A stretch of DNA of 64,000 bases, taken from contig CANQIF010000001.1 in assembly GCA_947623965.1 (NCBI GenBank), positions 248,001 through 312,000 on the forward strand, in the 5' to 3' direction. This document shows, piece after piece, positions 8,669-16,553 of the stretch. How positions within the stretch are numbered: the stretch's first letter is position 1; the number at the start of each line of letters is the position of its first letter. A program made the translations under genes and the position numbers. This DNA comes from an uncultured Alistipes sp. GTDB taxonomy: Bacteria > Bacteroidota > Bacteroidia > Bacteroidales > Rikenellaceae. The notes under the pieces were generated by a model. The model ran no database searches. It worked only from the letters and a program-made list of their open reading frames with translations, and had not been told where the DNA came from.

Positions 8669-9463
8669 TCCGCAAAACGAAATGTTCGCGCATTTTTGAA
8701 CGAAGCGTTCTCCAGCGTAAAACGAAGCGTTACTGAAATGCTTGTTTTTCAAAAATATTTTCGACCGGCTTACGCCGGTATTTGAACTTTGCTAAAACGG
8801 GATTCGGACACCATCCGAATCCCGTTCGTTTTGTCGCTTCGCTCCCGCTTTGACGCTATCCGCTCCCCGATAGCGGGTTATGTAAAAAAGGAAAGTGTGG
8901 AGCTGATTTTCGTTTATCCATTAGAAGGTTGTAGCAGGACCTTGAATCAAATAAACGACGCGATACCCCACACTTGAATAGATATGGGGCAGGGCGTATC
9001 TGTTGCGTCCGAACCATGATCTAAACAAGAAATGAGTGCTGTTCGTTGCCCTTGATTCTTTGAAAACTGCTACATTTTCTAATGAGGACAAAAGCGAAAA
9101 CACTTTCATCTAATATGTCCGCTTCGGGCGTTGTGCCCGAGCATAACCAAGATACGTCGTCTTGGCAAAGTCAAAGATAAAAAATATTTCCGTTACGAAC
9201 AACACGTGCGGGGATATCGCACCAAAAAAATCAAAGAAAGGGAAATACGTCGATAGGATGTGTCGAAACAACGACAAATTCGTCCGGCAGGAACTGCGGA
9301 CGAAGCACACAAAACAAGCAAGGAAACCACCTCGCCCCCGGCCGAACGTACAGCCTAACGACGCCCTGCCACCCGGCCGGAACCGCGCTCTCCGGCCCGA
9401 TGCCGCACGCCCCAACCGGAACCGTGCGATCCGCCCCTAACCGCGTTGCCACCGGCCGCCGCG
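8669..9463. other. Degraded AT-richer intergenic region
   Basis: No gene I can support. It holds a strong terminator-like hairpin (8796-8831), scattered short open frames without family resemblance, and a decayed copy of the promoter cassette on the minus strand with TATCTTTG at 9172-9179. A 62-codon minus-strand frame (8921-9109) starts 63 bases after that box, but it has no recognisable motif. The composition and the IS3 remnant next to it suggest an old insertion site. Confidence 0.5.
8796..8831 (+). terminator. Orphan terminator-like hairpin
   Basis: A 13-bp stem, AACGGGATTCGGA (8796-8808) with 8814-8826, followed by CGTTTT. No intact gene precedes it, so it may mark the end of a lost gene. 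Confidence 0.6.
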
Positions 9464-10117
9464 CTACCCGACCAGCTCCAGAATCTCCGCCGCCGTCGCG
9501 GCCAGATGATCGGCGCCGGCCGCTTCGAGCTCCGCGCGGGAGCGGAACCCCCACGTCACGCCGACCGACCGCACCCCCGCCGCGCGGGCCGTCTCCATGT
9601 CGATGCCCGAATCGCCGACGTAGAGCACCTCCTCGCGTGCGGCGCCGCACACGGCGAGAATCTCGCGCACGACCGTCGGATCGGGCTTGAGCGGCACCCC
9701 GGGGCGTTGTCCGCAGACGGCCGCGAAGGGAATCGCCGGGAAGAAGCGCCGCACGAGCTTTTCGGTCCCGGCCTGGAACTTGTTCGAGGCGACGGCCAGC
9801 GTCACGCCGCGCCGCGCGAGCTCCCCGAGCAGGGCGGGAATCCCCGCATAGGGCACCGTCTCCAGGTCGATATGGTCGATGTAGTAGGCCAGGAAGTCGG
9901 CCCGGGCCGCCTGCACGTAGGCCGCCGTGCGGAGCTCCTCGGGCAGCGCCCGTTCCACCAGCCGCAGAATCCCGTTGCCGACGAAGTGCCGGTACTCCTC
10001 CCGTGTATGTTCGCCGAGCCCCCGGAGGCGCAGCATGTGGTTCGAGGCGGCCGCCAGATCGCTGATCGTGTCGAGCAGCGTCCCGTCCAGATCGAAAATC
10101 GCCAGTTTCGTCTTCAT
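9464..10117 (-). CDS. HAD-superfamily phosphatase (phosphoglycolate phosphatase-like)
   Basis: 217 residues, cytoplasmic. HAD motif I is DLDGT (residues 9-13, nucleophile Asp9); a helical cap (about 18-85) follows; motif II is VASN (109-112), motif III the lysine of KPDP (144-147), motif IV GDSGIDMETARAAG (168-181). This arrangement is that of Gph/PgmB-type enzymes that hydrolyse small phosphomonoesters such as 2-phosphoglycolate. The substrate cannot be fixed from sequence. Its ATG overlaps the TGA of the upstream antiporter gene (ATGA), so the two are translationally coupled in one minus-strand operon. Confidence 0.85.
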   Translation of the reverse strand: MKTKLAIFDLDGTLLDTISDLAAASNHMLRLRGLGEHTREEYRHFVGNGILRLVERALPEELRTAAYVQAARADFLAYYIDHIDLETVPYAGIPALLGELARRGVTLAVASNKFQAGTEKLVRRFFPAIPFAAVCGQRPGVPLKPDPTVVREILAVCGAAREEVLYVGDSGIDMETARAAGVRSVGVTWGFRSRAELEAAGADHLAATAAEILELVG

Positions 10118-11562
10118 CGTTCGAAGGTTTTGATGCGTTCGATCTTCCATCCGATCGCCGCCACAAAAATCGACATCGCGGGGCTCACCAGGTTGAAGAT
10201 GCAATAGGGAAAATAGGTAAAGGTCGAGACGCCCAGCACCGTGGCCTGCGTCATGCCGCACGAATTCCAGGGGATCAACACCGAGCAGACGGTCGCCGAA
10301 TCCTCGACCGCACGGCTCAGCAGGCGCGGTTCGAGCCCCCGCTCCTCGTACAGCCCCTTGAAAAGACGCCCCGTCAGGATGATCGAGATATACTGGTCGG
10401 AGGAGCAGAGGTTGAAGAAGATCCCCGCACCGACGGTCGAGGCGACCGCCGAGACGGTCCGCCGCACGAGCCGCAGGAAGAGGGCCGTCAGCGACTGCAG
10501 CATCCCGCTGCCGGTCATGATGCCGCCGAAGACCATCGCGCAGAGAATCAGCCAGACGGTATTCATCATCCCGCCCATGCCGCGCGTCGCGACCAGTTCG
10601 TCGAGGGCCGGCACGCCCGTCTCGATCGACGTCGAGCCGTAGCAGGTGACGAGCACCCCTTTGAAGTTCGAAAAGAAGTCGGCCTCGGCGACGCCCGCCA
10701 CCTCGTTCACCAACGCGGGCTGCACCGTCAACATCGCCGCGCAGGCGAGGACCACGGCGACGAAGAGCGTGATGATGGCGGGGAGCCGGCGGGCGATCAG
10801 GATGCCCGTCACGAGGGGGACGACCAGCAGCCAGGGGGTAATGCGGAAGGTCGCGGCGAGCGTCTCGGCATAGAGATCGGCATGAGCGCCGGCTGCGGCA
10901 TCGTGGAGCACCCCCGCGACGGCGAAGACGGCGAGCGCCACGATCATCGAGGGGACGGTCGTGTAGAGCATATAGCGGATGTGCGTGAAGATCGGCACGC
11001 CGACGGTCGAGGAGGCCAGGACGGTCGTGTCGGAGAGCAGCGAAAGCTTGTCGCCGAAGTAGGCGCCCGAGATGATGGCGCCCGCGACCCACCCTTCGGG
11101 CAGGGACATCGCCTCGCCGACCCCCATCAGGGCGACGCCGATCGTGGCGATGGTGGTCCACGAGCTGCCGGTCATGAGCGAGACAACGGCGCAGATCAGG
11201 CACGAGGCGACGAGGAAATAGCTCGGATGGAGCAGCTGCAGCCCGTAGTAGATCATCGTGGGGACGATGCCCGAGAGCATCCAGGTGCCGGCGATGGCGC
11301 CGATCAGGAGCAGGATGAGGATGGCCGAGGTGGCGGAGCGGATATGCTCGACGATCGCATCCTCGAGCTGCTGCCAGGAGCACCCGAAATAGCCGATGGC
11401 GAGGATCGCCGCCACGGACGACGCGGTGAGGAGGGCGATCTGGCTGCCGCCGTAGATCGCGTCGCCGCCGAAGCAGCGGATCACGACGTAGAAAAGCAGC
11501 GTCAGGACGACGAGCGGAATAGCCGAGACCCAGGCGGCCGGCGTGCGGGGTTGCTTCTGCAT
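10114..11562 (-). CDS. nhaC: Na+/H+ antiporter, NhaC family
   Basis: A 482-residue inner-membrane protein with about a dozen hydrophobic segments, starting AWVSAIPLVVLTLLFYVVI. Family landmarks: TGSSWTTIATIGVALMG, GAIISGAYFGDKLSLLSDTTVLAS and the C-terminal NLCSSDQYISIILTGRLF and LIPWNSCGMTQATVLG. It exchanges Na+ for H+, supporting pH and sodium homeostasis. The ATG at 11562 was chosen because the frame upstream runs through promoter and repeat DNA. Promoter TACCTTTG at 11594-11601. The HAD phosphatase gene overlaps its 3' end by four bases. Confidence 0.9.
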   Translation of the reverse strand: MQKQPRTPAAWVSAIPLVVLTLLFYVVIRCFGGDAIYGGSQIALLTASSVAAILAIGYFGCSWQQLEDAIVEHIRSATSAILILLLIGAIAGTWMLSGIVPTMIYYGLQLLHPSYFLVASCLICAVVSLMTGSSWTTIATIGVALMGVGEAMSLPEGWVAGAIISGAYFGDKLSLLSDTTVLASSTVGVPIFTHIRYMLYTTVPSMIVALAVFAVAGVLHDAAAGAHADLYAETLAATFRITPWLLVVPLVTGILIARRLPAIITLFVAVVLACAAMLTVQPALVNEVAGVAEADFFSNFKGVLVTCYGSTSIETGVPALDELVATRGMGGMMNTVWLILCAMVFGGIMTGSGMLQSLTALFLRLVRRTVSAVASTVGAGIFFNLCSSDQYISIILTGRLFKGLYEERGLEPRLLSRAVEDSATVCSVLIPWNSCGMTQATVLGVSTFTYFPYCIFNLVSPAMSIFVAAIGWKIERIKTFER

Positions 11563-11593
11563 GGTTCGGAGAAAAATTGGGAAGTTCCGACCG

Positions 11594-11601
11594 CAAAGGT
11601 A
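11594..11601 (-). promoter_or_regulatory. -7 promoter box of the nhaC operon
   Basis: TACCTTTG on the minus strand, 31 bases upstream of the nhaC start. Confidence 0.6.
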
Positions 11602-11689
11602 TATAAAAAAACGACAGAATGACGCGAACCGGCTCCGAAGAGAGCGACGGACGGCAGTTATCAGGCAATGGAGCAGGGAATTCGATGGC

Positions 11690-11990
11690 TTTGCGACCGA
11701 TTTTGCCGGCAGTTTTTTACACCAAATCAATCGCGCAGCGATTGGCGGGCCGCAGCCTGGGGGCGGCGGAGGCCCGCAACTCCTTACAGTCGTGTGCGCC
11801 CTCCGCAGGCTGCAGCCCGAGCGGCAATTTTGAATCTTGAATTTTGGATGCTGAATTTGCGGCTTCAACGAAGCCGCAGCGGGCCGCAGCTTCGCCCCCG
11901 CGAAGACCCGCTCCCCACGTCCGTAGGTCCGCTTGTGCGTGTCCTTCGCAAACCGCGGCCCGATTCCTTTGAAGGACTTGATGTTAGAAT
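11690..11990 (-). repeat. Mosaic structured repeat array 4
   Basis: No gene. Two units on the minus strand: a CTTGCGAAG-related arm (about 11970-11880) with hairpin GCGGCTTC...GAAGCCGC (11859-11877) and AT-rich tail (about 11826-11858), then a CCTGCGGAG arm (about 11820-11745) with hairpin CAATCGC-GCA-GCGATTG (11728-11744) and the tail type ending in a CCGGCAAAA word. Confidence 0.85.
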
Positions 11991-12022
11991 AAAAAAAGCC
12001 CCGACCGCTATAAACGGTCGGG
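11991..12022 (-). terminator. Terminator of the minus-strand fimbrillin gene
   Basis: Stem CCCGACCG (12000-12007) / CGGTCGGG (12015-12022); on the minus strand it is followed by GC and seven T. Confidence 0.85.
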
Positions 12023-12045
12023 CCAGTTGTTGAAATTAGAATTTG

Positions 12046-13461
12046 TTATTCGACTTTCTTGTAGAGACAGAGAGCCTTGTAATTCGAAGCAGTAGTTCCT
12101 GTTACCGTCTCATTTTTATAAAAACGGAAGAATATACCATTCGATGTGTTGACTCGGAATTGCGTCGTGGCATCAAAGTTCGCGATTTTAACCGTGCTGT
12201 CCTCATTTACGGTGATAGTGCAATTACGCTTCTCTTCTGCGGTAGCGCTAACGATACCGTTTGATCCGCTGCTCGAATTCAAATAACTCCCCGTCGTATT
12301 CTGGATCGTTGCAGTTCCATTTGATGCATCGAGTACCGTAAGAGTGAACGCATCTGCTGAAGTCTTGATTTCATTGTTCTCAATCGTCACCTTGACGTTG
12401 GTACCATTGGCGCCGATTCCGGTGCTTTTTGCATCTTTCGATGCGTCGGCAGCCAAATTTCCAGCCTCGTAAACGATCAGATACTGACCGCTCGTCAGCT
12501 CAGCCTGCGTCGTGATTTTTGTATATGTATTAATAACAGGCTGTTCCGTGACGGCAGTTGCCAAATCGAAATTCACCGTCTTGATCTTGCCGGAGGTGAA
12601 CGATGCGGTCAGCCCCTCGGTCGTCTTTTCATAGATCATGCCCTTGCCGTCGGTTACCTTGATCGTCAATGCCCCGTTGTTCAATTCGAACGGTTTGACA
12701 CCGAGATAGAATTTGGCGCTCTCACCCGGATTGAGGGCCGTACCGTTCGTAACGTCCAGTTTCGCCGTGTTGGACACATAGGTATCACCGGACGGTGTGT
12801 AAACGACCTCCTCGCCTGCAAAATTGATGTAATACGTACCGACAATATCTTCGGGGGCTGTCAGTTCCACCGTCGATACCGTGATGGCATCGCTTGCGGT
12901 CGCCGGATTCGTTACATTCACGGCAACCAGCGCAGCGGCTTGATGCATCGTGATGCTCGGTACGGCAGCGGCAGCTACGCCGACAGCCTTGCCGTAAAGC
13001 GGATAATTTTCTCCGGCGATGTGGGCCATGCTGTTATTCCCGGTCTGCGTCTGGGAGTCCGTTGCCTTTGAACCGATCGCCATATATCCGGACGAGGTAT
13101 TGGCCGGTGTTGTGATATATTTACTGTACGGATAAAACATATACCAGTCATAGGCGGCTTCATTCAGCGCGCCGCCCAGCTTACCGGTGAATTTACCGGC
13201 TTCGATGTCGGCCGCCGCAATCGTGAACTCGCCGTCCGACGTATATGCGGTGGTTCCGGCTGCGGCATGAAAGACGTTGACACCGTCGTTTTCGGCCCAG
13301 ACGGTATTCAGATCCTCATTGACGGTACGGCTTTCGGGAGTAGCGACCAGGGCGAACGGATTCCCCTCGGTTTCGGGTATTTCTACGGCTTCTTCTTTCG
13401 AGCAACCGTTGAAAAGGGTCAACGCAACAGCCATCAACCCCCACGAAAAAATCTTTTTCAT
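12046..13461 (-). CDS. Fimbrillin-family (Mfa-like) lipoprotein A
   Basis: 471 residues. Lipoprotein signal with Cys20 (LFNGC). N-terminal Mfa/FimA-like beta-sandwich (about 25-330): ATPESRTVNEDLNTVWAEND is the usual fimbrillin opening, then DWYMFYPYSKY, ITMHQAAALVAVNVTNP and AKFYLGVKPF. A separate C-terminal module (about 345-471: YTKITTQAELTSGQYLIVYEAGN ... YKALCLYKKVE) is shared with the divergent paralogue at 14136. Such lipoproteins are exported, cleaved by a gingipain-like protease and polymerised into fimbriae, or stay as surface lipoproteins. The gene follows a 50-codon peptide gene by 12 bases, in one operon. Codon use is more AT-rich than in neighbours. No usher or anchor gene lies nearby. 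Confidence 0.8.
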   Translation of the reverse strand: MKKIFSWGLMAVALTLFNGCSKEEAVEIPETEGNPFALVATPESRTVNEDLNTVWAENDGVNVFHAAAGTTAYTSDGEFTIAAADIEAGKFTGKLGGALNEAAYDWYMFYPYSKYITTPANTSSGYMAIGSKATDSQTQTGNNSMAHIAGENYPLYGKAVGVAAAAVPSITMHQAAALVAVNVTNPATASDAITVSTVELTAPEDIVGTYYINFAGEEVVYTPSGDTYVSNTAKLDVTNGTALNPGESAKFYLGVKPFELNNGALTIKVTDGKGMIYEKTTEGLTASFTSGKIKTVNFDLATAVTEQPVINTYTKITTQAELTSGQYLIVYEAGNLAADASKDAKSTGIGANGTNVKVTIENNEIKTSADAFTLTVLDASNGTATIQNTTGSYLNSSSGSNGIVSATAEEKRNCTITVNEDSTVKIANFDATTQFRVNTSNGIFFRFYKNETVTGTTASNYKALCLYKKVE

Positions 13462-13473
13462 CGCTCGGTGGGG

Positions 13474-13626
13474 TTACATGTTTACATCTTCGGGGTCCTC
13501 ATCCCAAGACAAGATGGCAGCCTCGCCTTCGCTTGCAGCGAAGCCCTGCTCCACGGCCACCTCGATCAGTTCCACAGCCGGTGCCTCGTACGGACGCGCA
13601 GCCGCCTTGTTCAAATTGGTTTTCAT
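13474..13626 (-). CDS. Small acidic peptide heading fimbrillin locus A
   Basis: 50 residues, unrecognised. No signal peptide. Basic N-terminus (KTNLNKAAARP), a conserved core YEAPAVELIEVAVEQGFAAS (13-32), then an acidic tail rich in Asp/Glu. The divergent locus starts with a relative having the same core (13962-14112). The first codons and leader lie inside the 28-bp inverted repeat. It is co-transcribed with the fimbrillin gene 12 bases downstream. Function unknown; a leader peptide, chaperone-like partner or regulatory peptide are possible. Confidence 0.7.
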   Translation of the reverse strand: MKTNLNKAAARPYEAPAVELIEVAVEQGFAASEGEAAILSWDEDPEDVNM

Positions 13627-13646
13627 TGTGTTTTTAATTATAAAAG
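13619..13646. repeat. Left 28-bp inverted repeat of possible invertible segment
   Basis: An exact inverted copy of 13942-13969. It covers the first three codons, start codon and AT-rich leader of the minus-strand peptide gene (core TTTTCATTGTG and TTAATTATAAAAG). Confidence 0.9.
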
Positions 13647-13941
13647 AGAAGTATCGCCGACTTTTCCGTTCGGCAGGCAAATTGTTCGAAATGTGCTTAA
13701 TGTTGGCCAAATTAGGAATATATCCGTATTTTGTAATAGAAATGAAACATACCTGCACGAAAAATACACTACATTTGTTGTGGTCGCCTGACGAAGCGCA
13801 GGGATGTTTGTGCAGACGGCGGCAACGCGGCTGCGGCCGCAGTGTTCCACTCTCCGATTCGATGCGCCAACGGGGGCAGGAGGCCTCCCGAAAGGCCTTT
13901 TCCCCGTATTGCAACAACGATAGAAAACACTCATTAACTAA
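13647..13941. other. 295-bp segment between perfect inverted repeats; possible inverton
   Basis: Lies between the two divergent fimbrillin loci and carries no gene. One exact -7 match, TACATTTG (13770-13777), points right in the orientation shown; no TAnnTTTG match points left. With 28-bp identical arms at both borders, inversion would point this promoter at the other locus while leaving both leaders unchanged. No recombinase gene is in the window. Confidence 0.55.
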
Positions 13942-13969
13942 CTTTTATAATTAAAAACACAATGAAAAC
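13942..13969. repeat. Right 28-bp inverted repeat of possible invertible segment
   Basis: Exact inverted copy of 13619-13646, covering the leader, ATG (13962) and first codons of the plus-strand peptide gene. Confidence 0.9.
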
Positions 13970-14112
13970 GATCCAAAAAAATTGGGGGGGGGAAATTTTC
14001 CTATGAGGCCCCGAGCGTAGAGCTTATCGAGGTAGCCGTCGAGCAGGGTTTTGCCACGAGCCCAGGTTCCGAGACGGAAGAAGGGTACAGCGCCGATGGC
14101 AATTGGGACTAA
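13962..14112 (+). pseudogene. Small peptide heading fimbrillin locus B, out of frame at a G9 tract
   Basis: Relative of the 50-residue peptide at 13474-13626. From the ATG the frame reads MKTIQKNWGG and stops at TGA (14004-14006). One base to the side it reads YEAPSVELIEVAVEQGFATS plus an acidic tail, ending at TAA 14110-14112. The shift falls at a run of nine G (13984-13992); eight G would restore a 49-residue peptide. It is either an OFF state of a phase-variable gene or a homopolymer sequencing error. The fimbrillin gene follows 23 bases later. Confidence 0.75.
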
Positions 14113-14135
14113 TAGCAAATAAAGGAGTTACAACC

Positions 14136-15569
14136 ATGAAAAAGATACTCTATTTCCTTTGCTCGATTGCGTTGCTTCAATCCTGCGAAAAGGAGGCCGC
14201 CGATCCGACGAATATCGACGACGCAAAAAAGGAGACGATCGGTGTCGCCTATGAACCGGTCCTCGATGCCGATACCCGTGTCGCTATCGAAGAAAACGGC
14301 AGCAAATTCTCATTAACGTGGGAAAATGCAGACAAAATGGGAATGACGACCTCGACAAATACCGCTTATGCAAACAACACGTTTACATTAAGCAGTTATA
14401 ACAGTACCTCCGCCGTATTTACGGGAACGCTGCCAGAAGCGGGAACGGATATTACTACGACCGATTATTTCGCAACGGTCAGCTCATTCATTAGCCGCTC
14501 CGGTAACAATTTACGACTGGCCATTGCTACAAATCAGGAAGCTGACGGCACAAGCATTGCCAATTCATGCATGCTGGCGGGGAAAGTCGCCAATTGCCCG
14601 GTCGGCACCGTTGACGGAACGTTCGCACTCAAAACGATGAATGCTTTCCTGAAGATTCCCGTAACGAAAGGTGCGGCCGCTGCCGGGTCGAGCAATACCT
14701 ATACGAACGGCATGTTCCTGGAGAACATAAAGATCGAAAGTATCGGAGGCGAACAGCTGGCAGGCCGTTTTGCTATCGATGTAACGGCCGACGACTGGAC
14801 GACCGCTTATGCGGCAGACGCTGGAATTAAGGAAGAGAACAAATCGTCGTCCATCACGCTGAACTGCAACAACCTGCCATTAGGCGACGGGCCCCAGTAT
14901 CTGTATGTAGCCGTCGCATTCGGAACCTATTCGTCGGGATTGAAAGTTACGTTTACCGTTACCGGCGATGGCGGGACGGTCGGCGTACAGGAAAAGACCA
15001 TCGGCAGCGCTGCCGGTATCACCTTGGCCAGAAACACGATGCTTTCGATGCCGAGTGTAGCCGTTACACCGGCCGATGTAGCTGTCGACCATTATCGCTA
15101 CATTAAAAATGCAACAGAACTGCAGGCCGGGACTTATTACATGGCAGCAAAAATCGACGCCGGTTATGCGTTCGCCAAAGGAACTTTGTCCTCGGGGCAT
15201 GATCTCATAACGACTGATGGGAGAGTGTACAACGAAGGGAATGAGACCATCGATCTAACGGATGCTGCCGAAATCGTATTGGAAGCGAAAGATGCAGCAG
15301 CTGGGGATTATTACATCAAAATCGGGGGCAAGTATCTTTCGAGCAGCGCTAAAAGTACTCGCAAACTCGTTTTGAATGACGTTACCAGCGGTGAGCCTCC
15401 CTATTGGACGATTTCTGATGACACAAAGAGAGGTGGATTAGCTATGAAGTGTAGCGCTTATGAAGTTTATCTGGTTACGGCTGGTAGTGCAAGCTCAAAT
15501 TATTTAAGGAGTTATACAAGCCCAACCAGTGGGACAGGTGGTGTCTATCTGTTTTACAAGGTAAAATAA
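14136..15569 (+). CDS. Fimbrillin-family (Mfa-like) lipoprotein B
   Basis: 477 residues. Lipoprotein signal with Cys17 (LLQSC). Fimbrillin-like region: EPVLDADTRVAIEENGSKFSLTWEN, DYFATVSSF, LKTMNAFLKIPVTKG, QYLYVAVAFGTY. Its C-terminal module (about 345-477: HYRYIKNATELQAGTYYMAA ... GKYLSSSAKS ... GGVYLFYKVK) parallels that of the divergent lipoprotein A. Start chosen for the AAAGGAG ribosome-binding site (14121-14127) and the signal peptide. It follows the frameshifted peptide gene by 23 bases. Likely a fimbrial subunit or surface lipoprotein. Codon use is more AT-rich than in most of the window, suggesting transfer. Confidence 0.8.
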   Translation: MKKILYFLCSIALLQSCEKEAADPTNIDDAKKETIGVAYEPVLDADTRVAIEENGSKFSLTWENADKMGMTTSTNTAYANNTFTLSSYNSTSAVFTGTLPEAGTDITTTDYFATVSSFISRSGNNLRLAIATNQEADGTSIANSCMLAGKVANCPVGTVDGTFALKTMNAFLKIPVTKGAAAAGSSNTYTNGMFLENIKIESIGGEQLAGRFAIDVTADDWTTAYAADAGIKEENKSSSITLNCNNLPLGDGPQYLYVAVAFGTYSSGLKVTFTVTGDGGTVGVQEKTIGSAAGITLARNTMLSMPSVAVTPADVAVDHYRYIKNATELQAGTYYMAAKIDAGYAFAKGTLSSGHDLITTDGRVYNEGNETIDLTDAAEIVLEAKDAAAGDYYIKIGGKYLSSSAKSTRKLVLNDVTSGEPPYWTISDDTKRGGLAMKCSAYEVYLVTAGSASSNYLRSYTSPTSGTGGVYLFYKVK

Positions 15570-15597
15570 GCGATTGATCACTTGCGTATTAAAAAGT

Positions 15598-15628
15598 TCG
15601 GCCGCCTTTCGGGGCGGCCGATTTTTTT
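15598..15628 (+). terminator. Terminator after fimbrillin B
   Basis: Stem TCGGCCGCC (15598-15606) / GGCGGCCGA (15613-15621) followed by seven T. Confidence 0.85.
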
Positions 15629-15639
15629 GTTGGGTGGTG

Positions 15640-16450
15640 GCAGGGACCGGCGGGGCGCAACGGCGGTTTCAGTGGAGGTGCTTGCCGGCAAATTCGGTCC
15701 GGCAGGACCGGCAGCCCGCAGCCGCCCCCCGGCGGAGGGCTGCTCCTCTACGTCGCAGGCCCGTCCGCTCGGCTGCGGGCTGGCTTGGGCATACGCTCCG
15801 ATACGGGACACAGCTTGCGAAGGGCTCGCACGAGTGGACCTGCGGGACGCAAGTTGCGGGCCTCCCCCTGGGCGGAGGGCTGCTCTTCTACGTCGCGGGC
15901 CCGTCCGCTCGGCTGCGGGCTTGCTTGGGCATACCTCCCGATTCGGGGCAGCAGCTTGCGAAGCGCCTGCACGAGCGGACGCAAAGGCGGACGCGGGGAG
16001 CGGGCCTTCGCCGGGCGAAGCTGCGGCCCGCTGCGGCTCCAGTCGGAGCCGCAAATTCAAGATTCAAAATTCAAGATTCAAAATTAGATGGGGTTGTGGG
16101 CACGTTTGGGCATATATTATAATTCGGACTGCAGCCTGCGGAGGGCTCACACGAGCGGACCTGCGGGACGCAAGTTGCGGGCCTCCGCCGCCCCCAGGCT
16201 GCGGCCCGCACGGCCTTTTCAAGGCCGAAATTCAACATGACCTGCGTTTTTTGGTGAAATGGCTGCCGGCAAATTCGGTCCCGCAGGGATCGGCAGCCCG
16301 CAGCCGCCCCCGGGCGGAGGGCTGCATCTTCGCGTCCCGCTGGTCCGCTCGAGCACCCCTTCCGCTCGGCTGCGGGTCTGCCTCCCAACAAATATTCGGC
16401 CGCGGCTTTTTGCACCGGGTCAATCGCGCCGCAATTGGCGGACCGCTTGA
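15640..16450. repeat. Mosaic structured repeat array 5
   Basis: No gene. At least five units. Minus-oriented alternative arm with hairpin CGGTCC-GGCA-GGACCG (15695-15710); a hybrid unit near 15780-15900 that starts as a plus arm and ends as a minus one; a CTTGCGAAG arm (about 15953-16032) with hairpin GCGGCTCC-AGTC-GGAGCCGC (16033-16052), AT-rich tail (16053-16087) and linker; a CCTGCGGAG arm (about 16131-16210) with hairpin CGGCCTT-TTC-AAGGCCG (16211-16227); a minus-oriented alternative arm (about 16285-16385). Confidence 0.85.
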
Positions 16451-16553
16451 AAATTTCCGTTTTTTACAATATTTTTGTCCCTCCAACCGTTCCACCCGAA
16501 ACGGCGAACGCAAACAGCAACCGACAAACGCAAACAAACACCATACTACATCC

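Noticed and set aside
8921..9109. 62-codon minus-strand gene downstream of TATCTTTG (9172-9179)
   Set aside because: No recognisable domain, located in degraded DNA, and the box belongs to a decayed promoter cassette. Kept only as a possibility.
15640..16450. CRISPR array
   Set aside because: Units are of unequal length, inverted in places and lack a constant direct repeat with unique spacers; no cas genes are present.
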